A DNA stretch of 64,000 bases. Source: Streptomyces tuirus. GTDB taxonomy: Bacteria > Actinomycetota > Actinomycetes > Streptomycetales > Streptomycetaceae. Within the stretch, counting starts at the first letter, position 1. The number at the start of each line of letters is the position of its first letter. Both the position numbers and the translations under genes were made by a program. Below are positions 44,738 through 53,502 of this stretch, one piece after another. The notes under the pieces were generated by a model, which was given only the letters and a program-made list of their open reading frames with translations, did not search any database and was not told where the DNA came from. Location: NCBI RefSeq assembly GCF_014701095.1, contig NZ_AP023439.1, positions 5,010,001 through 5,074,000 of the forward strand, given 5' to 3'.

Positions 44738-44759
44738 GGGGTCCGGAAGGCCGGACCCC
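44738..44759. terminator. Hairpin between convergent genes
   Basis: GGGGTCCGG-AAGG-CCGGACCCC, 9-bp perfect stem, 4-nt loop, just before the stop of the minus-strand gene. Confidence 0.65.
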
Positions 44760-44773
44760 ACAGTCGTCAGGGG

Positions 44774-45316
44774 CTACTCCTCGAACGTCGCCGTAAGCGC
44801 CTCCGCCAGGCCCGGGACCAGGTCGGAACCGGTCAGAACCTCGGTGGGGGAGTCCTTCTCGCGCAGCCGCAGGGCCGACTCGCGCGTGCCGTCGCGCAGG
44901 ACCGCGACCGTCATGCGGACCTCCTGGCGGTCCGGGTGGTCCGCCACCCACTTCGTGAGCGCGGCCTCGCTCAGACCCTTCGGAACCTGGGCCTCCGCGG
45001 ACGGCGGCAGCATCAGGCGCTCCACGGCGAGGGCGCAGCCGGCCACGGCGTCGGGCCAGGCGATGGTGGCGAGGAACTCGTCGAGCGGCTTGCCCGTTGG
45101 AACTTCGTCCTGCTCGATCGGGGTGAGTCCGGAGTTCTCCGGCTCGTCCCCCAGGCCGAGCCGGTCCGCGAGCGAGGGTTGTTCGGCCCGCAGCCGTGCG
45201 GTGTCGACGAGGGCGAAAAGACGGGCAGGCTGGTCCCAGCCGAGGCCGGAGACGTACTCGTCGATCTCGAGAACGGCCCGGGTGAGTGGGTTCGCAGCCA
45301 TGGGAGTGTTGGACAT
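44774..45316 (-). CDS. PPA1309 family protein
   Basis: 180 residues from ATG 45316, behind GAGAGGA. Actinobacterial family without known activity. Typical segments are NPLTRAVLEIDEYVSGLGWD, FLATIAWPDAVAGCALAVERL and DHPDRQEVRMTVAVLRDGTR near the end. Soluble, acidic, no motif of catalysis. It diverges from UPF0182, with 151 nt between them containing promoters for both. Function unknown. Confidence 0.8.
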   Translation of the reverse strand: MSNTPMAANPLTRAVLEIDEYVSGLGWDQPARLFALVDTARLRAEQPSLADRLGLGDEPENSGLTPIEQDEVPTGKPLDEFLATIAWPDAVAGCALAVERLMLPPSAEAQVPKGLSEAALTKWVADHPDRQEVRMTVAVLRDGTRESALRLREKDSPTEVLTGSDLVPGLAEALTATFEE

Positions 45317-45467
45317 GGTCACAATCCTCTCTCGTTCCTGACCGGAATCGGGAACCGAGTAAACGGTGAGTAAGTTGCATAGGTGGGGGCCCACGATCAC
45401 GGGGGCCACGCCCGGTCCGTGAAGACGCGGGCCTGACGAATCAACAGCGAACTTCGAGGTGCGCACC

Positions 45468-48428
45468 TTGGCTTTCCAGATGCCGGACCGCGGCGGAGGC
45501 CCTTCGGGGCCGCGGATCAGAGTGGGCCGCCCGTCCCGGCGTGTCCGGACCCTGCTCATGACGCTGGGCGTCCTGGCCGTTCTCGGCATGGCGTTCACCA
45601 TGTTCGCGGGCTTTTGGACGGACTGGCTCTGGTACCGCTCGGTGAACTACTCCTCGGTCTTCACCACCACCCTGTGGACCAAGATCGGGCTCTTCTTCGT
45701 CTTCGGCGTGCTCATGGCCCTCGCCGTCGGCTTCAACATCTGGCTGGCGCACCGGCTGCGGCCGCCGCTGAGCGCCATGTCGATGGAGCAGCAGAACCTC
45801 GACCGCTACCGGATGGGCATCGCGCCCTACAAGAAGTGGCTGCTGTTGGGGATCACCGCCCTGGTGGGCCTGATCGCCGGAGCCTCCGCCTCCGGCCAGT
45901 GGCGCACCTGGCTCATGTGGGTCAACGGCGTGCCCTTCGGCCAGAAGGACCCCCAGTTCAAGCTGGACGTCTCCTTCTACGCCTTCGACCTGCCCTGGTA
46001 CCGGTTCCTGCTCGGCTTCGGCTTCGCCGCCGCGATCCTGTCCGTGATCGCCGCCGCGCTCACGCACTACCTGTACGGCGGCCTGCGCGTCACCAGCCCC
46101 GGCGCCCGTGCCACGGCCGCGGCCACCGGGCACCTGTCCGTGCTCATCGGCGTCTTCGTGGCCCTCAAGGCGGTCGCGTACTGGCTCGACCGCTACGGAC
46201 TCGCGGTGAAGTCCAGCGACTTCAGGGCGACCGACAACTGGACGGGCCTGAGGTACGTCGACGCCAACGCCTACCTGCCGGCCAAGACCATCCTGTTCTG
46301 CATCGCCGTCATCTGCGCGCTGCTGTTCTTCGCCACCATCTGGCGGCGCACCTGGCAGCTGCCCGTGATCGGCTTCGGCCTGATGGTGCTCTCCGCGATC
46401 CTCATCGGCGGCCTCTACCCGGCGATCGTGCAGAAGTTCCAGGTCCAGCCGAACGAGCAGGCCAAGGAAGCGCCCTACGTCGAGAAGAACCTCGAGGCCA
46501 CGCGCCAGGCGTACGGCATCGACGGCACCAAGGTCACCGACTACTCGGGCACGAGCAAGACCGCGGACAAGTCGACCCTGCGCGATGACGTCTCCTCCAC
46601 GGCGAGCATCCGGATCATGGACCCGAACATCGTCTCGCCGACGTTCCAGCAGCTCCAGCAGATCAGGAACTACTACGCCTTCCCGGACAACCTGGACGTG
46701 GACCGCTACGCCAAGGACGGCAAGGACCAGGACACGGTCATCGGTCTGCGTGAGCTGAACCTCGCGGGCATCCCGAAGAAGAACTGGATCAACAACCACT
46801 TCCGTTACACCCACGGATACGGAGTGGTCGCCGCCGAGGGCACCAGCGCCGACGCCCAGGGCCGGCCGAACTTCACCGAGTCCGACCTCCCGTCCGAGGG
46901 CGATCTCGGCACGTACGAGCAGCGGGTCTACTACGGCGAGAAGACCACCACGTACTCGATCGTCGGCGGTCCCCAGAAGGAGATCGACTACTCCGACGAC
47001 AACGGCGAGAAGACCACCAGCTACAAGGGCGACAGCGGGGTCAACCTCTCCAACCCGGTCAACCGGGCCGCGTACGCGGTGGCGTTGGGCGAGCCGCAGA
47101 TCCTGTACTCCGGTGCCATCGGAGACGGCTCGCGGATCCTGTACAACCGCACGCCCAAGGAGCGCGTCGAGGCGGTCGCCCCCTGGCTGACCATCGACGG
47201 CGACGCCTACCCGGCGGTCGTGAACCACCGGATCCAGTGGATCGTCGACGCGTACACGACGACCAACGGATACCCGTACTCCTCGCGTACGACCCTCGGT
47301 GACACGACGGCCGACTCGCTGACCGCCACCAACGACAACCGCGCGGTGGTGGCCCAGCAGAACCAGGTCAACTACATCCGCAACTCGGTGAAGGCGACCG
47401 TCGACGCGTACACCGGCGAGGTCAAGCTCTACCAGTGGGACACCAAGGACCCGGTCCTGAAGACCTGGATGAAGGCCTTCCCGGACACGGTGGAGCCCAA
47501 GAGCGACATCTCCAAGGACCTGATGGACCACCTCCGCTACCCGCAGGACCTGTTCAAGGTCCAGCGGGAGCTGCTCACCCGCTACCACGTGAAGGACGCC
47601 ACGACGTTCCTCAGCGGCAGCGAGGTGTGGCAGGTGCCGGACGACCCGACGAACCGGTCGGGCAGCGCGGTGCCGCCGTACTACCTGAGCATGAAGATGC
47701 CCGACCAGAAGGCGCAGGCCTTCTCGCTGACGACGACCCTCACGCCCAACGGCCGGGACAACCTCAGCGCGTTCATGGCGGTCGACGCCGAGGCGGGCAC
47801 CAGTGACTACGGCAAGATCAGAATCCTGAAACTGCCGACGAACACCACGGTCAACGGACCCAAGCAGGTCCAGAGCCAGTTCAACTCGCAAGAGGACATC
47901 GCCGAGTCCATCAGGCTCCTGAGAGGCGGCGACTCCGAGGTCGAGTACGGCAACCTGCTGACGGTGCCGCTCGACGGCGGACTGCTGTACGTGGAGCCGG
48001 TCTACGTACGAGGCGGCGGACTGAAGTACCCGCTGCTGCGCAAGGTGCTGGTCACCTACGGAGGTCAGACGGCCTTCGAGAACACCCTCGACGAGGCCCT
48101 CAACAAGGTCTTCGGAGCGGACGGCCCGACCACCGAGCCACCGGACGAGGGCGATACGACACCACCGCCGACGTCCGACAACCCGACGGTCCAACAGGCC
48201 CTGGAGGACGCCCAGAAGGCGTTCGACGCGGGCCAGGAGGCCCTGAAGAAGAACGACTGGGAGGCGTACGGCAAGGCGCAGAAGGACCTCGAGGACGCCC
48301 TGCGGAAGGCCGAGGACGCGCAGTCCGAGGCGAGCCGCACGGGCGGCGCCGGGGGCGGCGAGAGCAAGCCCGGCGACAAGCCGAGCGGCAGCCCCAGCGG
48401 CAGTCCGAGCCCGAAGCCGAGCAGCTAG
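45468..48428 (+). CDS. UPF0182 family large membrane protein
   Basis: 986 residues. TTG 45468 is chosen because GAGG lies 8 nt upstream and the product then begins MAFQMPDRGGG, as I recall for relatives; a GTG at 45459 has no ribosome site. Seven transmembrane segments cover ~25-330 (first VRTLLMTLGVLAVLGMAF). A large extracytoplasmic body follows to ~880. The last ~90 residues are a charged coiled-coil and Ser/Pro/Lys tail, with a TTEPPDEGDTTPPP linker. The M. tuberculosis counterpart is Rv3193c, in the same neighbourhood. The body is conserved in actinobacteria but its activity is unknown. Confidence 0.88.
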   Translation: MAFQMPDRGGGPSGPRIRVGRPSRRVRTLLMTLGVLAVLGMAFTMFAGFWTDWLWYRSVNYSSVFTTTLWTKIGLFFVFGVLMALAVGFNIWLAHRLRPPLSAMSMEQQNLDRYRMGIAPYKKWLLLGITALVGLIAGASASGQWRTWLMWVNGVPFGQKDPQFKLDVSFYAFDLPWYRFLLGFGFAAAILSVIAAALTHYLYGGLRVTSPGARATAAATGHLSVLIGVFVALKAVAYWLDRYGLAVKSSDFRATDNWTGLRYVDANAYLPAKTILFCIAVICALLFFATIWRRTWQLPVIGFGLMVLSAILIGGLYPAIVQKFQVQPNEQAKEAPYVEKNLEATRQAYGIDGTKVTDYSGTSKTADKSTLRDDVSSTASIRIMDPNIVSPTFQQLQQIRNYYAFPDNLDVDRYAKDGKDQDTVIGLRELNLAGIPKKNWINNHFRYTHGYGVVAAEGTSADAQGRPNFTESDLPSEGDLGTYEQRVYYGEKTTTYSIVGGPQKEIDYSDDNGEKTTSYKGDSGVNLSNPVNRAAYAVALGEPQILYSGAIGDGSRILYNRTPKERVEAVAPWLTIDGDAYPAVVNHRIQWIVDAYTTTNGYPYSSRTTLGDTTADSLTATNDNRAVVAQQNQVNYIRNSVKATVDAYTGEVKLYQWDTKDPVLKTWMKAFPDTVEPKSDISKDLMDHLRYPQDLFKVQRELLTRYHVKDATTFLSGSEVWQVPDDPTNRSGSAVPPYYLSMKMPDQKAQAFSLTTTLTPNGRDNLSAFMAVDAEAGTSDYGKIRILKLPTNTTVNGPKQVQSQFNSQEDIAESIRLLRGGDSEVEYGNLLTVPLDGGLLYVEPVYVRGGGLKYPLLRKVLVTYGGQTAFENTLDEALNKVFGADGPTTEPPDEGDTTPPPTSDNPTVQQALEDAQKAFDAGQEALKKNDWEAYGKAQKDLEDALRKAEDAQSEASRTGGAGGGESKPGDKPSGSPSGSPSPKPSS

Positions 48429-48485
48429 GGCTCTGGCCTGGTCAAATGCCCATCCCGCGCCGTGATACGGTTGTGAACACAACGG

Positions 48486-48559
48486 CGCGGGGTGGAGCAG
48501 CTCGGTAGCTCGCTGGGCTCATAACCCAGAGGTCGCAGGTTCAAATCCTGTCCCCGCTA
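48486..48559 (+). tRNA. Initiator tRNA-Met(CAT), copy 1
   Basis: 74 nt. Cloverleaf with acceptor CGCGGGG/CCCCGCT, leaving a C1-U72 mismatch, and anticodon stem CTGGG/CCCAG with three consecutive G-C pairs around CAT. Both are hallmarks of the initiator. T-loop GTTCAAAT. CCA is not encoded. A weak -10 TACGGT lies at 48466-48471. Confidence 0.95.
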
Positions 48560-48594
48560 CTGAAGTCGCGATGTCCGAGTGACGCGGCGACACC

Positions 48595-48629
48595 GAAGGC
48601 CCGGATTCCACACAGGAATCCGGGCCTTC
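48595..48629 (+). terminator. tRNA terminator
   Basis: 15-bp perfect stem GAAGGCCCGGATTCC / GGAATCCGGGCCTTC, 5-nt loop, 35 nt after the first initiator tRNA. Confidence 0.87.
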
Positions 48630-48793
48630 GTGATGTGTGAACGCATGTGCTGGCGTCGGCTGTGGCCGCGCCGCCGGGGGGAGTTGGGCAATCTGTGTTT
48701 GACTTGTCTCTCTGTGGGCATGTCGACAAAACGCTGAAGTGACCTCACTGGCTGCGGTATACCAGGTGTACCCAGGTTGCAGGTGGTGCGACG

Positions 48794-50617
48794 ATGGACG
48801 TTATGGGGGACAAGGCAACTCTGTTCGAGACAGGGCGTTTTGTGCAGCCTTCCAGCCGGGAGGACACCGAGACCCCGGACGAGACCGGGGAGATCGCCGA
48901 CGAGGCGGCCGAGGAGCTGCGTCAGCGGCTGGCCGCCGAGGCCGGCGACGTCGAAGCGATGAGTGTCCTCGGGGCCATGCTGCTGCGCCGTGGCGATCTC
49001 GACGGTGCCGAGCCTCATCTGCGAGCCGCCACCGCCGCGGGCGACCGGGCGGCGGCCAACAACCTGGGAGTCCTCCTCCACCAGCGGGGGTACGCCGACG
49101 AGGCCGCCGGATGGTGGCGGATCGCCGCCGTCGCCGGATCCACGGCGGCCGCGCACGCCCTCGGCCGGCACCACCGCGAGCGCGGCGACGAACCCGCCGC
49201 CGAGTACTGGCTGCGGCAGTCCGCCGAGCAGGGGCACACGCTGGGCGCCTACGCGCTCGCCGACCTGCTGGAGCACCGCGGCGACGCCGCGGCCGAGCAG
49301 TGGATGCGGGTCGCGGCCGAGCGCGGCCACCGGGAGGCGGCGTACCGGCTGGCGCGGGCGCTGGACCGGAAGGCGGCGCGGGAAGCCGGCGGTGACGACG
49401 ACGGCCGGGCGCCCGAGGAGGCCGAGCAGTGGTATCGGCAGGCCGCCGCGCGCGGCCACCGGCGGGCCGCCCTGCAGCTCGGGACGATCCTGGAGCGGCG
49501 CGGCGAGCTCAAGGAGGCCGGACGCTGGTACCTGACGTCCGCCAAGGACGGCGAGGCGCGGGCCGCCTGCGCGCTCGGCTTCCTGCTGCGCGACGCGGGC
49601 GACACCGAGAACGCCGCTGTGTGGTGGCTGCGGGCCGCCCAGGACGGCGACGGCAACGCCGCGAACGCGCTGGGCGCGCTGCACGCCGAGCGGGGCGAGA
49701 CCCAGACCGCCGAGCGGTGGTACCGCGCCGCGATGGACGCGGGCGACGTGAACGGCGCGTACAACCTCGGCCTGCTCTGCGCCGAGCAGGGACGCACCCA
49801 GCAGGCCGAGCAGTGGTACCGCCGCGCGGCCTACGCCGGGCACCGGGAGGCCGCGAACGCGCTGGCGATCCTGCTGCTGCGGGGCGGCGACGAGACGGGC
49901 GCGGAGCCGTGGTTCTCCAAGGCCGCAGAGGCGGGGAGCGTGGATGCCGCCTTCAACCTCGGCATCCTGCATGCCGGGCGGGACGAGGAGCGGGCCGCGC
50001 TGCGCTGGTACGAGCGGGCCGCTGCCGCCGGGCACACCGAGGCGGCGCTCCAGGTCGGCATGGCGAGGCTGCGGGACGGCGACGAGCAGGAGGCCGAGCG
50101 GCATCTGCGGTGCGCGGCCGGGGGCGGGAGCGCCGAGGCCGCGTACCGGCTGGCGACCGTGCTCGACGCGCGGCGGCCGCCGGAGCCCGCGCACGAGCTC
50201 GGGGAGCCGGTGCACCGGCGGAGCGAGTGCGAGGAGTGGTACGAGCGGGCGGCCTCCCAGGGGCATCGGCGGGCGCAGGTGCGGGTCGGCATGCTGGCGG
50301 CGGCCCGGGGCGATGTCGTCGAGGCGGCTCGGTGGTACCGGGAGGCGGCCGAGGCCGGGTCCCGCAACGGCGCGTTCAATCTCGGGCTGCTGCTGGCCCG
50401 GGAGGGGAGCGAGCCCGAGGCGGCGGTCTGGTGGACGCGCGCCGCGGACGCGGGGCACGGGCGGGCGGCGTTGCGGCTGGCCCTGGTCTACGCGCGTCGG
50501 GGTGAGCTGGCGGAGGGCCAGCGGTGGGCCGACCGGGCCGTGTCGCTGGGGCCGGCGTCTGTCACCGAGCGGGCGGAGCGGCTGAGGGACGCGCTGCGGC
50601 AGGAGCTGTCCGCGTGA
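48794..50617 (+). CDS. Sel1-like/TPR repeat protein
   Basis: 607 residues from ATG 48794 (48803 possible). After ~55 acidic residues the whole protein is about 15 Sel1/TPR-type helix pairs. Consensus: ...A..W...AA..GH..AA..LG.L....G..., for example AEQWYRRAAYAGHREAANAL. An insertion around 195-205 (EAGGDDDGRAPEE) and another near 460 interrupt the solenoid. No catalytic or membrane part is visible; it should act as a protein scaffold in the cytoplasm. It sits alone between two identical initiator tRNA genes in the same direction. Its partners are unknown. Confidence 0.88.
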   Translation: MDVMGDKATLFETGRFVQPSSREDTETPDETGEIADEAAEELRQRLAAEAGDVEAMSVLGAMLLRRGDLDGAEPHLRAATAAGDRAAANNLGVLLHQRGYADEAAGWWRIAAVAGSTAAAHALGRHHRERGDEPAAEYWLRQSAEQGHTLGAYALADLLEHRGDAAAEQWMRVAAERGHREAAYRLARALDRKAAREAGGDDDGRAPEEAEQWYRQAAARGHRRAALQLGTILERRGELKEAGRWYLTSAKDGEARAACALGFLLRDAGDTENAAVWWLRAAQDGDGNAANALGALHAERGETQTAERWYRAAMDAGDVNGAYNLGLLCAEQGRTQQAEQWYRRAAYAGHREAANALAILLLRGGDETGAEPWFSKAAEAGSVDAAFNLGILHAGRDEERAALRWYERAAAAGHTEAALQVGMARLRDGDEQEAERHLRCAAGGGSAEAAYRLATVLDARRPPEPAHELGEPVHRRSECEEWYERAASQGHRRAQVRVGMLAAARGDVVEAARWYREAAEAGSRNGAFNLGLLLAREGSEPEAAVWWTRAADAGHGRAALRLALVYARRGELAEGQRWADRAVSLGPASVTERAERLRDALRQELSA

Positions 50618-50657
50618 GGTGGTGGAGGTGGGGCGGGGGTGCGGCCGGGCAATGGAT

Positions 50658-50687
50658 TTGCATCTGCCCTCCGCGGTGACGTAACGT
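50658..50687 (+). promoter_or_regulatory. Promoter of second initiator tRNA
   Basis: -35 TTGCAT (50658-50663), 18-bp spacer, -10 TAACGT (50682-50687). The tRNA starts 13 nt later. Confidence 0.65.
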
Positions 50688-50699
50688 TGCATTCACCGA

Positions 50700-50773
50700 C
50701 GCGGGGTGGAGCAGCTCGGTAGCTCGCTGGGCTCATAACCCAGAGGTCGCAGGTTCAAATCCTGTCCCCGCTA
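50700..50773 (+). tRNA. Initiator tRNA-Met(CAT), copy 2
   Basis: Identical over all 74 nt to copy 1, and identical also for the next 6 nt (CTGAAG). Same C1-U72 mismatch and three G-C pairs in the anticodon stem. Direct orientation, 2.2 kb from copy 1. Upstream promoter sequences differ between the copies. Confidence 0.95.
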
Positions 50774-50780
50774 CTGAAGG

Positions 50781-50816
50781 CCGAGGGCCGGAATCCGAAA
50801 GGGTTCCGGCCTTCGG
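50781..50816 (+). terminator. tRNA terminator
   Basis: 16-bp stem (two G-U pairs) CCGAGGGCCGGAATCC-GAAA-GGGTTCCGGCCTTCGG followed by TGTTTCC. Confidence 0.85.
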
Positions 50817-50896
50817 TGTTTCCGCGGCATCGTGCAGCATGGCAGCAGAGAGCCCCGGCACCCATCAGTGCCGGGGCTCTCGCGCGTTCGTGCGGG

Positions 50897-51313
50897 CTAG
50901 GCGGCCGCGCAGTTCGGGCAGACGCCGCGGTAGGTCACCTCGACGTCCGAGACCGTGAAGCCGAAGCGCTCGGTGTCGGGGAGGTCCGCCAGCGGGTTGC
51001 CGACCGGATGGACGTCCCGGATGGCGCCGCACTGGGCGCAGACCAGGTGGTGATGCCGCTGGTGGGCGTTCGGGTCGTACCGCTTGGCGCGCTGGTCGGT
51101 GGAGACCTCCAGCACCTCGCCGAGGGTCACGAGCTCACCCAGCGTGTTGTACACGGTCGCCCGGGAGATCTCGGGCAGCTTGGCGACGGCCCGGGCATGG
51201 ACCTCGTCGGCCGTCAGATGGACGTGTTCGCCGTCGAGGACCTCGGCCACGACGCGCCGCTGCGCGGTCATTCGCCATCCGCGTCCGCGCAGGCGTTCCA
51301 GAAGGTCGCTCAT
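50897..51313 (-). CDS. Fur-family regulator (CatR/PerR-like)
   Basis: 138 residues from ATG 51313. Winged-helix DNA-binding half (RMTAQRRVVAEVL, ISRATVYNTLGELV), then the dimer/metal half HQRHHHLVCAQCGAIRDV and CPNC, giving the structural Cys4 zinc site and the His-rich regulatory site. It diverges from katA, and a palindrome of Fur/PerR type sits in the katA promoter. It therefore most likely represses katA until peroxide oxidises it, as CatR does in Streptomyces. Minus-strand TAGGCT near its start may be a -10. Confidence 0.9.
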   Translation of the reverse strand: MSDLLERLRGRGWRMTAQRRVVAEVLDGEHVHLTADEVHARAVAKLPEISRATVYNTLGELVTLGEVLEVSTDQRAKRYDPNAHQRHHHLVCAQCGAIRDVHPVGNPLADLPDTERFGFTVSDVEVTYRGVCPNCAAA

Positions 51314-51374
51314 GGCCACCAGCCTAACAGCTAGGGGGACCAGGTCCCGAACAGGTGTGAGTTTAGAGTCCCAC

Positions 51375-51402
51375 TTGCTTTAGACGTTGTCTATTGTAGG
51401 AT
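51375..51402 (+). promoter_or_regulatory. katA promoter with embedded Fur/CatR operator
   Basis: -35 TTGCTT (51375-51380), 16 bp, -10 TAGGAT (51397-51402). The spacer is filled by the palindrome TAGAC-GTT-GTCTA (51381-51393), so a bound repressor would block polymerase directly. Confidence 0.75.
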
Positions 51403-51458
51403 CGAGAACGGCTTTGACCGGTGAACAGGACTGGTCAGGAATGGTGCAGGAGGCGCAC

Positions 51459-52910
51459 GTGACGCAGGGACCGCTTACGACGGAGGCCGGGGCTCCGGTC
51501 GCCGACAATCAGAACAGCGAGACCGCGGGCGTCGGCGGCCCGGTGCTCGTCCAGGACCAGCTGCTGCTGGAGAAGCTGGCTCACTTCAACCGTGAGCGCA
51601 TCCCGGAGCGTGTCGTCCACGCCCGCGGCGCCGGTGCGTACGGCACCTTCACGGTGACCGCCGACGTCACCCCGTACACGCGGGCCGCCTTCCTCTCCGG
51701 GATCGGCAAGCAGACCGAGGTCTTCCTGCGCTTCTCGACGGTGGCGGGCAACCTGGGGGCGGCGGACGCGGTCCGCGACCCGCGCGGCTTCGCGCTGAAG
51801 TTCTACACCGAGGAGGGCAACTACGACCTCGTCGGCAACAACACCCCGGTGTTCTTCATCAAGGACGCCATCAAGTTCCCGGACTTCATCCACACCCAGA
51901 AGCGCGACCCCTACACCGGCTCGACCGAGGCGGACAACGTCTGGGACTTCTGGAGCCTGTCGCCCGAGTCGACGCACCAGGTGACCTGGCTGTTCGGCGA
52001 CCGCGGCATCCCCGCCTCGTACCGCCACATGGACGGCTTCGGCTCGCACACCTTCCAGTGGAGCAACGCGGCCGGCGAGGCCTTCTGGGTGAAGTACCAC
52101 TTCAAGACCGACCAGGGCATCAAGACCCTGACGGCCGAGGCGGCGGCCCGGCTCGCGGGTGAGGACCCCGACTCCCACCAGCGTGACCTTCGCCAGGCCA
52201 TCGAGCGCGGCGAGTACCCGACCTGGACCGTCGGCGTGCAGATCATGCCGGTGGCCGAGGCGGCGACCTACCGCTTCAACCCGTTCGACCTGACCAAGGT
52301 CTGGCCGCACGCGGACTACCCGGTCGTCGAGATCGGCAAGCTGGAGCTCAACCGCAACCCGGAGAACGTCTTCGCCGAGGTCGAGCAGTCGATCTTCAGC
52401 CCCGCCCACTTCGTGCCGGGCATCGGCCCCTCCCCGGACAAGATGCTCCAGGGCCGTCTCTTCGCCTACGGCGACGCCCACCGCTACCGGGTCGGCATCA
52501 ACGCCGACCACCTGCCGGTGAACCGGCCGCACGCCACCGTGGCGCGCACCCACTCCCGGGACGGGTACCTCTACGACGGACGGCACGCCGGCGCGAAGAA
52601 TTACGAGCCGAACAGCTTCGGCGGCCCGTTCCAGACGGACCGTCCGCTGTGGTCCGCCACGGCCGTGAGCGGCGCGACGGGCAACCACCCGGCCCCGGTG
52701 CACGCCGAGGACGACGACTTCGTGCAGGCGGGCAACCTCTACCGCCTGATGAGCGAGGACGAGAAGGAGCGCCTGGTCGCCAACCTGGCCGGCTTCATCG
52801 CCAAGGTCTCGCGCGACGATATCGTCGAGCGGGCGATCGACAACTTCCGTCGGGCCGACGGAGACTACGGCAAGCGGCTGGAGGTCGCGGTCCAGGCCCT
52901 GCGCGGCTGA
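51459..52910 (+). CDS. katA: Monofunctional haem catalase KatA
   Basis: 483 residues from GTG 51459, AGGAGG 5 nt upstream. Small-subunit (clade 3) catalase. Distal His in RVVHARGAGAYG, distal Asn in VGNNTPVFF, proximal haem-ligand Tyr in RLFAYGDAHRYRVG. It breaks hydrogen peroxide to water and oxygen in the cytoplasm. The gene is divergent from a Fur-family regulator and has an operator within its promoter, so peroxide induction is expected. A strong hairpin follows the stop. Confidence 0.96.
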   Translation: MTQGPLTTEAGAPVADNQNSETAGVGGPVLVQDQLLLEKLAHFNRERIPERVVHARGAGAYGTFTVTADVTPYTRAAFLSGIGKQTEVFLRFSTVAGNLGAADAVRDPRGFALKFYTEEGNYDLVGNNTPVFFIKDAIKFPDFIHTQKRDPYTGSTEADNVWDFWSLSPESTHQVTWLFGDRGIPASYRHMDGFGSHTFQWSNAAGEAFWVKYHFKTDQGIKTLTAEAAARLAGEDPDSHQRDLRQAIERGEYPTWTVGVQIMPVAEAATYRFNPFDLTKVWPHADYPVVEIGKLELNRNPENVFAEVEQSIFSPAHFVPGIGPSPDKMLQGRLFAYGDAHRYRVGINADHLPVNRPHATVARTHSRDGYLYDGRHAGAKNYEPNSFGGPFQTDRPLWSATAVSGATGNHPAPVHAEDDDFVQAGNLYRLMSEDEKERLVANLAGFIAKVSRDDIVERAIDNFRRADGDYGKRLEVAVQALRG

Positions 52911-52936
52911 ACTCCAGCGCTGGACCGCTTGCGGTA

Positions 52937-52979
52937 GCGGACGGGCCGGGACCCTCTTCGGGGGGCCCGGCCCGTCCGC
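52937..52979. terminator. Bidirectional terminator
   Basis: 14-bp perfect stem GCGGACGGGCCGGG / CCCGGCCCGTCCGC, with further CCC/GGG pairing inside the loop, between convergent katA and CBS genes. Confidence 0.87.
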
Positions 52980-52983
52980 GTGG

Positions 52984-53373
52984 TCAGGCCGGGACCCGCT
53001 GTCGTGCCGGTGCCCAGCAGCGGATGATGTCGCGGACCGAGACGATGCCGACGGGTTCGCCGCCGTCCAGCACGATGAGGTGCCGGAAGCCACCGTGTGC
53101 CATGGCGGCCGCGGCCTCCTCCAGGGTCCAGGCCGGAGCGGCGAACACGACGTCGTTGGTGGTGTGGGCGTGGGTGTGTTCGGCGTCCGGGTCCTGGCCG
53201 AGGCCCACGGAGTTGAGGATGTCGCGTTCGGTGAGGATGCCGATGCCGGCGTCGGGGTCGTGGACGACGGCCGCCCCGACCTTGCGCGCGGACATCAGCG
53301 CCGCTGCCTGGCGCAGGGTGTGGGTGGGGCCGATGGTGAGGACGACAGTGCTCATGGCGTCACGGACGAGCAT
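52984..53373 (-). CDS. CBS-pair domain protein
   Basis: 129 residues from ATG 53373; AGGAGG is 11 nt upstream. An in-frame ATG at 53415 would add 14 residues. Two CBS motifs: LVRDAMSTVVLTIGP...GIGILTERDIL and TNDVVFAAPAWTLEEAA...GIVSVRDII. Such stand-alone pairs bind adenosyl nucleotides and act as regulators. A His-rich stretch EHTHAHTT lies between them. Partner not known. It lies next to hisN but has its own 5' region. Confidence 0.88.
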   Translation of the reverse strand: MLVRDAMSTVVLTIGPTHTLRQAAALMSARKVGAAVVHDPDAGIGILTERDILNSVGLGQDPDAEHTHAHTTNDVVFAAPAWTLEEAAAAMAHGGFRHLIVLDGGEPVGIVSVRDIIRCWAPARQRVPA

Positions 53374-53502
53374 GGATGGAGCCACCTCCTGGGGGTCTCC
53401 CCGCCGTTCGTTCATGATTTCACAAATTCACAAGTGGGGGGACTCTCAGGGTGGCAGGTAAAGGGAGAGTCAACAAGGGGGCGCTCGGTAACAACCGGGG
53501 GC

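Noticed and set aside
48486..50773. Integrated element using a tRNA gene as attachment site
   Set aside because: Both tRNAs are complete and the interval contains only one chromosomal-type gene, with no integrase or phage functions.
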